Shown here piece by piece: positions 1-7,179 of a stretch of DNA of 64,000 bases (positions are counted from its first letter, which is position 1; each line of letters opens with the position of its first letter). Position numbers and translations under genes: made by a program. The notes below the pieces were generated by a model. That model ran no database searches. It saw only the letters and a list, made by a program, of their open reading frames with translations, and had not been told where the DNA came from. Source of the DNA: CAYSUS01 sp964434165 (GTDB lineage Bacteria; Planctomycetota; Planctomycetia; Pirellulales; Thermoguttaceae); the NCBI GenBank assembly GCA_964434165.1, contig CAYSUS010000022.1, positions 19,208 through 83,207 of the forward strand. Direction: 5' to 3'.

Positions 1-2
1 GT

Positions 3-983
3 TCGGGGGACGGCCGCTGGCTGTGCGTGGCGCACGCCGGCACCCATGAAGTGAGCGTGATCGACCTCGCGCGCCTGCTCGCGCGCCTCCAGGGCGACGC
101 CCAGGCCGGGGCCACGCCCGGCGGCATCCCCGACGGCACCTCGCTGGCCGACGGCCTGCGGCGCCGCGTCGCGCTCCGCGGCCACGGCCCGCGCGCGCTG
201 ACCATCGTGGGGCAGCGAGCCTACGTGGCCGACTACTTTTCGGACCTCGTCGAAGTGGTCGATCTGCCGGAGGCCGGGCTCCTGCCCGATGAGGCGATCG
301 CCCTGGGGCCCGCGCCGCGCTGGACCGAGGTCCGGCGGGGCGAGGCCCTCTTCCATGACGCCACAATCTGCTACCAGCAGTTCCAGAGCTGCGCGAGCTG
401 CCATCCCGACGCCCGGGCGGACGGCCTCAACTGGGACCTGACCAACGATGGGGTGGGAAACCCCAAAAACACGAAGAGCATGCTCCTGGCCCACCGCACG
501 CCGCCAGCCATGAGCGGCGGAGTGCGCGACACGGCCGAGTCCGCGGTCCGCTCGGGGCTCGAGCACATCCTGTTCGCCGAGCGTCCGGAGGAGGAGGCCC
601 GGGCGATCGACGCGTATCTCAAGTCGCTCCGGCCCGAGCCAAGCCCGCGCCTGAAAGACGGACGCCTCTCCGACTCGGCGCGGCGCGGCCGGGAGCTCTT
701 CGTCTCCGACCGTCTGGGATGTGCGCGTTGCCACCCCGCCCCGCTCTATACCGATCTTCGCTCGCACGACATGGGCACGCGCGGACCATATGACCACGTG
801 GCAGAGTTCGACACGCCCACGCTCGTGGAGGCCTGGCGGACCGCGCCCTACCTGCACGACGGCCGTTACGCCACGATCCGCGAGCTCTTCATCCAGGGGC
901 GCCACGGCCTGTCGCGCATGACCCTGGAGGGCCTCACCCCGGGCGAGATCGACGACCTGGTGGAGCTCGTGCTCTCGCTCTGA
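3..983 (+). CDS. Di-haem cytochrome c protein with beta-propeller N-terminus (5' end missing)
   Basis: The frame is open to the left edge, so the start lies outside the window. The first visible residues (SGDGRWLCVAHAGTHEVSVIDL region) look like the last blades of a YVTN/NHL-type beta-propeller. The rest is a cytochrome c peroxidase/MauG-like module with two haem-binding motifs, CASCH (codons near 390-404) and CARCH (near 720-734). Between them are GNPKNTKS and SGGVRDTAES, and after the second a PTLVEAWRTAPYLHDGR stretch typical of di-haem peroxidase-like proteins of planctomycetes. It would act in the periplasm as an electron-transfer or oxidase protein. The substrate cannot be read. It ends 30 bp before the convergent acyltransferase gene. 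Confidence 0.75.
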   Translation, partial: SGDGRWLCVAHAGTHEVSVIDLARLLARLQGDAQAGATPGGIPDGTSLADGLRRRVALRGHGPRALTIVGQRAYVADYFSDLVEVVDLPEAGLLPDEAIALGPAPRWTEVRRGEALFHDATICYQQFQSCASCHPDARADGLNWDLTNDGVGNPKNTKSMLLAHRTPPAMSGGVRDTAESAVRSGLEHILFAERPEEEARAIDAYLKSLRPEPSPRLKDGRLSDSARRGRELFVSDRLGCARCHPAPLYTDLRSHDMGTRGPYDHVAEFDTPTLVEAWRTAPYLHDGRYATIRELFIQGRHGLSRMTLEGLTPGEIDDLVELVLSL

Positions 984-1012
984 CCCACCCCGCTCGATCG
1001 CCGGACACGACG

Positions 1013-1789
1013 TCAGGCAGCCCGGAACAGACGGGGCGACAACGTCCCCGTGGGCGAGGGCGATTCCGCGCGACGCCGCGGCGGCGCAGCCTGGCGGTTG
1101 ACCACGACCTGGCCGACCTTCGGGGTGCCGGCGGCGGCCCAGGACTCGGCCTCGAGGGTGAGGCGACTGAGCAGCCCTTCCACGCGGAGACGGAAATGCT
1201 CCAGGCCTCCGCGGTCCAGGTCGGCCGGCACGTGGACCTCGGGGCTGAGCACGATCCGCGCCCGCGAAAACGGCCGCGGGATCACGAACCGGTCCCAGGC
1301 CCGGGCCACGCGCCACGGCCGGTCCGCCCCGATGCCCATCAGCACCAGGGGCATGCCCAGGCGCGAGGCCAGGAAGACCGGGCCCAGGGCGAGCTTGCGG
1401 CGCGGTCCGCGCGGGCCGTCGGGCGTGATCGTCAGGTGCATGTGCCGGCTCTTGCGGAGCATTTGCCGCAGGGCCGCCACGCCGCCGCGGTTGGTCGAGC
1501 CGCGCACCACGTCGAAGCCCATGTAATAGGCCGCGTGCGAGAGCACCTCCGCGTCGCGGTGCCGGCTGAGCAGCATGGCCAGGTTGCAGTGCCCGCGGAG
1601 AAAGAACGGGAAGAGGATATACTCGTGCCAGAAGAGGTAGATCTTCTGGCCGCGGCAGTCGGGCTTGGCCGGATCGAGGGAGGGATCGTACAGCGCGGCC
1701 TTGTACTGGAGAGTGTCCATCCACCAGCGCACACCAGCCGTGCCCAGTAGCGCGGCCATCTTGTACAGCCCCGGGCTCTCCAGTCGCAT
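1013..1789 (-). CDS. DUF374 lysophospholipid acyltransferase family protein
   Basis: The 258-residue product carries the DUF374 signature: FWHEY near residue 50, GSTNRGG near 100, and TPDGPRGPRR near 130, the last being the acyl-acceptor/phosphate-binding motif of this LPLAT branch. It is expected to transfer an acyl chain to a lipid A-like or glycerophospholipid acceptor at the inner membrane. The same frame is open further upstream into dapF, but ATG at 1789 has an AAGGAGG ribosome site about 7 bases before it and begins the recognisable domain, so I use it. It lies 60 bp after dapF on the same strand, likely co-transcribed. The last 30 residues are Pro/Arg-rich and not conserved. Confidence 0.85.
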   Translation of the reverse strand: MRLESPGLYKMAALLGTAGVRWWMDTLQYKAALYDPSLDPAKPDCRGQKIYLFWHEYILFPFFLRGHCNLAMLLSRHRDAEVLSHAAYYMGFDVVRGSTNRGGVAALRQMLRKSRHMHLTITPDGPRGPRRKLALGPVFLASRLGMPLVLMGIGADRPWRVARAWDRFVIPRPFSRARIVLSPEVHVPADLDRGGLEHFRLRVEGLLSRLTLEAESWAAAGTPKVGQVVVNRQAAPPRRRAESPSPTGTLSPRLFRAA

Positions 1790-1848
1790 ACGCGCGGCCT
1801 CCTTGCCGTCGTGGTCAGTTGATCTCTCGCGAAACCGGCGCGCGGCGA

Positions 1849-2715
1849 TCAATCCTCTTCGCTGCCGAGCATCCAGTCCGCGTCGCCTTTCCAAACGCCC
1901 GAGAAGACCTCCACGGCCGGGCCGGTCATGTAAACGTGGTCGTCCCCGGCCCACTCCAGCTCCAGGTCGCCGCCGGGCAGGTGGGTCACGATCTTGCGCT
2001 CCGTCCTGCCCGTGAGCACGCCGGCCACGCAAACGGCGCTGGCGCCCGTCCCGCAGGCCAGCGTCTCGCCCGAGCCACGCTCCCACACGCGCATCCGCAC
2101 CTCGCTGGGCGAGAGCACCTGGACGAATTCGGCGTTCACCCGGCTGGGGAAGTGCGAGTCGGTCTCGATCTTCGGCCCCAGTCCCAGAACCCACTCGTCG
2201 GTCGGCTCATCCACGTACGTGATGCAGTGGGGATTGCCCATCGACACGCACGTGACGCGGAGCTCGCGCCCGGCCACCTCCAGCGGAGCATCCACGACCC
2301 GCTCGCCGCCAAATGTCGTGGGGATGCGATCGGCGGCGAGGATCGGCTCGCCCATGTCCACGCGGGCGCGCTGGACCCGTCCGCCTTCCATCTCCAGGTC
2401 AAGGGCCAGCACGCCCCGCCCGGTCTCGATCCGCATCGTCGGCTTGCGGCAGATCCCGTGGTCGTACACGTATTTGGCCACGCAGCGGACGCCGTTCCCG
2501 CACATCTCCGACTCCGACCCGTCGGCGTTGAACATCCGCATGCGGGCGTCGGCCACGTCGGAGGGGCAGATCAGGATGAGGCCGTCGCCCCCCACCCCGA
2601 AGTGGCGGTCGGCCACTCGGCGGGCGGTATCGGCCGGGTCATCGGGCACGGGCTCCTGGAAGCAGTTGACATACACGTAGTCGTTGCCCGCCCCGTGCAT
2701 CTTGGTGAAACGCAT
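1849..2715 (-). CDS. dapF: Diaminopimelate epimerase
   Basis: A full-length 288-residue DapF, which interconverts LL- and meso-diaminopimelate for lysine and peptidoglycan synthesis in the cytoplasm. Both catalytic cysteines are present, in MCGNG (Cys72) and ACGTGAS (Cys221). The N-terminal FTKMHGAGNDYV and the NPHCITYVD segment are classic family features. It sits 86 bp after the LpxH-like gene and just before the DUF374 acyltransferase. The four minus-strand genes cls, lpxH-like, dapF and DUF374 look like one envelope-related transcription unit. Start ATG matches the family N-terminus exactly. Confidence 0.95.
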   Translation of the reverse strand: MRFTKMHGAGNDYVYVNCFQEPVPDDPADTARRVADRHFGVGGDGLILICPSDVADARMRMFNADGSESEMCGNGVRCVAKYVYDHGICRKPTMRIETGRGVLALDLEMEGGRVQRARVDMGEPILAADRIPTTFGGERVVDAPLEVAGRELRVTCVSMGNPHCITYVDEPTDEWVLGLGPKIETDSHFPSRVNAEFVQVLSPSEVRMRVWERGSGETLACGTGASAVCVAGVLTGRTERKIVTHLPGGDLELEWAGDDHVYMTGPAVEVFSGVWKGDADWMLGSEED

Positions 2716-2801
2716 GGTCGCGCGACCTGCTCCGTCTGGGAAAATCCCCTGCTATTCTAGCGAAGACCGGCGGTGGCGACCAAGGGGGATTCTCGGCACC
2801 G

Positions 2802-3509
2802 CTAAACGACCGCCTCCACGATCCGGAACCGAAGACCCTTGATCGGCGCGCCCCCGTTGTGGAAGGTAACGCCACCGTAGCGGTACTCGGAGAACGTGCG
2901 GTGCACGTGGCCGAAATACACGTTGCGCACGCCGCTCGACGGGCCGTGTCCCACGTCGTCCAGGTAACGGAGGATTCGCCGCGCAACGCGGCGCTTGGGA
3001 TACACGATGTGCGGCAGCGGCTTGTGCAGCCCGGCCAGCACGACCAAGTCGTACAGCCGGCTCATCATGGGGCCGCGGCGCTTGTGGTGCAGCCATCGCG
3101 AGCGATGGGCGGCCAGGGTCTGCGCGGTCATCATCCGGTCGGCCACGTCGCCGTGCAGGAATACGCTGCCGCCCAGCCGGGCGAAGAACCGGTGCCAGTC
3201 GAGGTTCGCACAGCGGCGGTGCAGGGCATCGAGCCGGTGGATGAAGGCCTCGTGGTAGTCGTGGTTGCCGAGCACGAAGTGGAAGCGGCACTCCGGGCAG
3301 TCCGAGACCAGCCGGGCGAGCCAGCCCTCGGCCCGCTCGATGGCCTCTTCGGCCGAGCGGGTCGTGGCCCAGCGGAAGTCAAAAATGTCGCCCCCGAAGA
3401 CGAAATGCATGGCCGCCGCAGCCGCGCGCTCGATGTGGACCAGGTAACGGTCGCCCGCCGACCGGTTGGCCATCAGGTGCAGATCGGAGACGAAGTAGCT
3501 CTTTCTCAC
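2802..3509 (-). CDS. LpxH-like calcineurin metallophosphoesterase (UDP-2,3-diacylglucosamine hydrolase family)
   Basis: A 235-residue metallophosphoesterase with the ordered metal motifs SDLHL (D-x-H), GGDIFDF (GDxxD), LGNHDYH (GNHD), an upstream-facing LHGDVAD and FGHVHRT (GHxH). This layout is that of LpxH/YbbF proteins, which hydrolyse UDP-2,3-diacylglucosamine in lipid A synthesis; the size agrees. GTG at 3509 overlaps the TGA of the upstream cardiolipin synthase by 4 bases (GTGA), pointing to coupled translation, and the family N-terminus RKSYFVSDLHL starts there. No other lipid A gene is in the window, so the exact substrate is inferred from family only. Confidence 0.8.
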   Translation of the reverse strand: MRKSYFVSDLHLMANRSAGDRYLVHIERAAAAAMHFVFGGDIFDFRWATTRSAEEAIERAEGWLARLVSDCPECRFHFVLGNHDYHEAFIHRLDALHRRCANLDWHRFFARLGGSVFLHGDVADRMMTAQTLAAHRSRWLHHKRRGPMMSRLYDLVVLAGLHKPLPHIVYPKRRVARRILRYLDDVGHGPSSGVRNVYFGHVHRTFSEYRYGGVTFHNGGAPIKGLRFRIVEAVV

Positions 3510-4942
3510 AACAGGGGGCTCAGGAGCTTGGCGAAGTTGACCTTGAGCCGGCCCCACAAGGTCCTGGTCGGCCAGTCCAAAGGCCCGGCCAGACCCGATT
3601 GTTCCCGGTATCGCTGCTGGAGGCAATACAGCTCGGCCACGGCCTGGGGCCCGCGGATCAGCAAGTTCAACTCGAAGTTCAGCTCGAAGGAGCGAATGTC
3701 GTAGTTGGCCGAGCCGAACATGCCCAACCAGTCGTCGATGGTGAGGGTCTTGGAGTGCAACAGGCCGTCGCCGTGGAAGTACACCTCCACGCCCGCACGG
3801 GAGAGGTGCTCCAGATACCACGCCCCGGCCGCATCCACCAGGGGATGGTCGCTCCGCCGCGGCACGACGAGCACCACGTGCACGCCCCGCTGGGCCGCCA
3901 TGCGCAGGGCCATGAGCATGCCCTCGTCGGGCACGAAGTACGGCGAGGTGATCACCACGCGGCTTCGGGCGAGGAAGATCGTCTGCACGATCAGGTCGCG
4001 GAACTCCTCGGTCGGCAGGTCCGGACCCGAGGGGATGACCTGAATGGCCACCTCTCCGTCGGCCGGGATGCTGGGGAACAGGCCCGGGCTTTCCAGCAGC
4101 GTGCCCGTCTCATGGAACCAGTCTTCCAGGAACACCGTCTGGAGCTGCCAGACCACGGGTCCGGCGAGCCGGGCCATGACGTCGTGCCACGGTCCGGCCT
4201 TGCGGTGGCCGTAGCTGGCCTCGACCACGTTCTGCGAGCCGGTGTACGCGATCCGACCGTCGATGACCGCCACCTTGCGGTGGTTGCGCAGATCGAGCCG
4301 GGCGAAGGGCAGGCGCCAGAGATTGGCCGGAAGCGCGGCCACGACCTCCACTCCTTGCTCGCGGAGCTCGGGCGCCAGCCGGCGGAGCATGCCGCGCGAG
4401 CCGACCGCATCGACCATCAGCCGGCAGGCCGCGCCGCGGCGGACCGCGCGGACCAGCGCATCGCCGACCCTGCGCCCGACGCCGTCGTCGAAGTAGATGT
4501 AAGCCACGAGATGGACATGATGCTGCGCCCGGTCGATGTCGGCCACGAAGCGGTCGATCACGTCCTCGGTGTCGGTGTGGAAAGCGACGTGATTGCCGAC
4601 CACGACCGGCAGGGCCCCGTGCTGTTCGGAGAGGTGGACGAGCACGGCGTCGCCCCCCTCCACCGCCGGGTCCACCTTGTGGAGGCTCTCCACGCTGGCG
4701 TACTCGGCCTGACGGAAGTGGGCGCGGCGCCGCCGACGCACGGCCAATCGCCTCCGCCCCAGTCGGTTCTCTCCGATCAACAAGTAGATGACCAGTCCCA
4801 GCCACGGCTCAAAGAAGACCACGGCCAGCCAGGCCAGGGCGGCCGAGGGCCGCTCCTTGCGCAGAAGGATCACCGGCAGCATGGCGACGCGAATCACCCA
4901 CTCGCTCGCGATCCAGGCTTGGGTCCAGTAGATGAGGTCCAT
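3506..4942 (-). CDS. cls: Cardiolipin synthase (phospholipase D family)
   Basis: A 478-residue membrane PLD-family enzyme making cardiolipin from phosphatidylglycerol. The N-terminus has two hydrophobic helices (about residues 8-25 and 33-55, around IRVAMLPVILL and AVVFFEPWLGLVIYLL). Two HKD motifs follow: HRKVAVIDG about residue 230 and HSKTLTIDD about residue 405, each followed by the usual G-S-x-N (GSQN, GSAN). The length equals typical bacterial Cls. An in-frame extension upstream to 5113 lacks conservation and runs through the low-complexity spacer, so I start at ATG 4942. It is the first gene of the minus-strand envelope cluster. Confidence 0.92.
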   Translation of the reverse strand: MDLIYWTQAWIASEWVIRVAMLPVILLRKERPSAALAWLAVVFFEPWLGLVIYLLIGENRLGRRRLAVRRRRRAHFRQAEYASVESLHKVDPAVEGGDAVLVHLSEQHGALPVVVGNHVAFHTDTEDVIDRFVADIDRAQHHVHLVAYIYFDDGVGRRVGDALVRAVRRGAACRLMVDAVGSRGMLRRLAPELREQGVEVVAALPANLWRLPFARLDLRNHRKVAVIDGRIAYTGSQNVVEASYGHRKAGPWHDVMARLAGPVVWQLQTVFLEDWFHETGTLLESPGLFPSIPADGEVAIQVIPSGPDLPTEEFRDLIVQTIFLARSRVVITSPYFVPDEGMLMALRMAAQRGVHVVLVVPRRSDHPLVDAAGAWYLEHLSRAGVEVYFHGDGLLHSKTLTIDDWLGMFGSANYDIRSFELNFELNLLIRGPQAVAELYCLQQRYREQSGLAGPLDWPTRTLWGRLKVNFAKLLSPLL

Positions 4943-5007
4943 CGTCGCCGGGCGTGGGGCGGAAGCGGGAGGCCGGGGTCGTTCCCCGAACCGTGATTGT
5001 AGATCGA

Positions 5008-5040
5008 AAGTCGGAAGTCGGAAGTCGGTGGTCGGTCGGA
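5008..5040. repeat. Short AAGTCGG tandem repeat in the cls / PEP-CTERM spacer
   Basis: About four to five degenerate copies of the heptamer AAGTCGG run head to tail in the 260-bp spacer between the divergent cls and PEP-CTERM genes. It may be a worn relative of the ACTTCCGAAGTC palindromes found elsewhere, but it has no inverted arm here. The rest of the spacer must hold both promoters; none is clear enough to mark. Confidence 0.5.
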
Positions 5041-5202
5041 TGTGCGGCGTCGTAAAACGCGCGATTCCCTTGGTAGAGGGGTTTCTGGAAAGCTGCGCGC
5101 CAGGGTATTGCAAGTAAGGGGGGCCGGGGTACCATGCATGCGCTCATCGCGCACAGGGATTTTGTGCTTTCTTGAGATCTCCCCGATCCAAGGAGACTGG
5201 CC

Positions 5203-7179
5203 ATGGCACGTCTGGTTGCCGCTGGGTGCGTGTTCGTGCTCGCGGGCCTGGGCTCTGTCGCCCAGGGCGAAATCATCGCCCACTGGGAATTCGGCGAAGG
5301 CAGCGGCGACTCAGCCGACAGCTCGGTGGGCGGCTGGACCGCGACGCTGGTCAACTTCCCGGACACCAGCGAGGGCTATGGCGACCCGGCGGGCACGCCC
5401 GGCTGGACGACCGACGGGCGGCTGAGCTTCAACGGAGCACCGCCCGCCCAGGCGCCCCGCGTGGAGACGGACTTCCCGCTGAGCTCACTCAACGGCGGCA
5501 GCTTCACGATCGAGTTCGCGGGGACGCACAACAACGGCGTGCAAAACTGGAGTCCCCTGATCGGGCAGAGCAGCGGTACAGTCCCCTTCTTCTTCGGCAA
5601 GCGCCAGGGCTCCGAGCAACTCCATTTCAACTTGCCCGGACTTGGCAGCGGCGACAGCCACGTCGTGCCCGTCGCCGATGGCAACGAGCACCACATGGCC
5701 GTGGTGTTCGACGACGTGGCGGACACGGTCTGGATGTACTTCGACGGCAACCCCGTGGCCAGGTTCACCGGCCGCGCCGGGCCGATGACCGCCTCAAACA
5801 ACCTGTGGTTGGGAAGCGTCGCCCACCAGCCGGCCAACGAGTATTGGAACGGGTACGCGGACGACGTGCGGATTCATGACGCGGCCCTGTCGCGCGACGC
5901 ACTGACGGGAGCCTCGCCGCCGCAGATCGAGGCCTTGATGGTGGTGGGCAATCACTTCAATAGCGTGCCGAACGCCACGGCGGGCGGTCCGCGCGAGGAC
6001 GCTACCGCGGTGTCCACGGATCGCGTTGTGGACAAGTGGGGCAACGGCGCAGGGTGGGACACGTGGGATCAAGCCAACCCCGACACGGACTTCGCCGGCC
6101 TGATCTACCCTGGTGCCATCCTCTTCGACAAGGTGACGGTCCATCTGGGAAATCAGTTCGGCGACGGGGGGCACTGGTCCGAGGCCCCCAAGCTCTACCT
6201 GCTGAAGAACCTGATCGACACCCAGAACGCCGACGCGATAGCGAGCGATCCGGCGTCGCTGACTCGCCCGGAAAACTCGCCCCACTGGGTCGAGGTGCCC
6301 GGGGCCGTGCTCCACGCGCCGGGCACGTTCGGGGCGGACAAGACCAATGACGTGGCGAACTCCCCGCTGACTTTCGACTTAAGCGCGCTCCCCCTCGGCA
6401 TGCGCACGGGCTACGGGATGGCGGTGGGCGGGGTGACGGGCGACGGGTCCGCCTCGTTCATCTCCATCACCGAGATGGAGTTCTCGGCGGCCTACTACGA
6501 CAGGCTGACGCCACTGCCCCAGCCGGTCAGCGTGGTTGCCAACAACTACAACAGCGTGCCGAACGCTACGCCCGGGGGTGCTCGCGAGGATGCGCTGGCG
6601 GTATCGACCGACGGGGTGCTCTTCGACAACGGTTCCGGCGGCCTGGGTTGGGATACGTGGCAGGGACACGATCCGGGTACCGACTTCGTCGGCCTCCTGT
6701 ACGGCGAGGAGGTCCGCATGGACCGGCTCGTGGTGTACCTGGGCAACCAGTTTTTGGACGGCGGGGCGTGGTCCGAGGAACCTAACGTGTACCTCCTCCG
6801 CAACAACGTCGATACGAACACGAGCCGGCCCGAAACGGATCCGAACTGGGAACAGGTTGCCGCCGAGCGGATCAGCTATAACGTGTTCGACGTGGACCCG
6901 GATATCGCCGGCGGTGGGGCGCTGTCACCCTATGCCCTGGTCGTCTTCGACCTGGGGGGACTGCCGCTCTCCGACCGCACCGGGTTCGGCTGGGCGATCG
7001 GCGGCGTGCGGGGCGATCGCCAGCCCAGCGGCAACGGCGACTTCGTCTCGATCGCCGAGTTGCGCGCGTACATGGCCGACCCTCTGCGCGTGCCCGAGCC
7101 CGGCTCCCTCCTGCTCCTGGCCCTGGGCGGCGCGGCGCTGGTGGGGATGTGCCTGCGGCGCAGGGTCACAGCCCTTTGA
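5203..7179 (+). CDS. Secreted PEP-CTERM protein with LamG-like domain and two tandem repeats
   Basis: A 658-residue exported protein. Residues 1-22 form a signal peptide ending at AQG. Residues about 23-240 (start IIAHWEFGEGSGDSADSS, later YWNGYADDVRIHDAALS) look like a LamG/concanavalin-type domain. Two homologous modules follow, one beginning at VVGNHFNSVPNAT and one at VVANNYNSVPNAT, each with a WDTW, a LGNQF and a WSE-P-x-x-YLL segment. The C-terminus is VPEPGSLLLLALGG, a hydrophobic helix and RRR, a classic PEP-CTERM exosortase signal. AAGGAG lies 9 bases before ATG. It probably is a surface or matrix protein. No exosortase is in the window. Its end overlaps the convergent protease gene by 14 bp. 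Confidence 0.85.
   Translation: MARLVAAGCVFVLAGLGSVAQGEIIAHWEFGEGSGDSADSSVGGWTATLVNFPDTSEGYGDPAGTPGWTTDGRLSFNGAPPAQAPRVETDFPLSSLNGGSFTIEFAGTHNNGVQNWSPLIGQSSGTVPFFFGKRQGSEQLHFNLPGLGSGDSHVVPVADGNEHHMAVVFDDVADTVWMYFDGNPVARFTGRAGPMTASNNLWLGSVAHQPANEYWNGYADDVRIHDAALSRDALTGASPPQIEALMVVGNHFNSVPNATAGGPREDATAVSTDRVVDKWGNGAGWDTWDQANPDTDFAGLIYPGAILFDKVTVHLGNQFGDGGHWSEAPKLYLLKNLIDTQNADAIASDPASLTRPENSPHWVEVPGAVLHAPGTFGADKTNDVANSPLTFDLSALPLGMRTGYGMAVGGVTGDGSASFISITEMEFSAAYYDRLTPLPQPVSVVANNYNSVPNATPGGAREDALAVSTDGVLFDNGSGGLGWDTWQGHDPGTDFVGLLYGEEVRMDRLVVYLGNQFLDGGAWSEEPNVYLLRNNVDTNTSRPETDPNWEQVAAERISYNVFDVDPDIAGGGALSPYALVVFDLGGLPLSDRTGFGWAIGGVRGDRQPSGNGDFVSIAELRAYMADPLRVPEPGSLLLLALGGAALVGMCLRRRVTAL

Noticed and set aside
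3599..4996. A 465-codon plus-strand frame opposite cls
   Set aside because: Antisense shadow of a gene with two clear HKD motifs.
5008..5040. CRISPR-like array from AAGTCGG repeats
   Set aside because: Units are 7 bases with no spacers; it is a simple tandem repeat.
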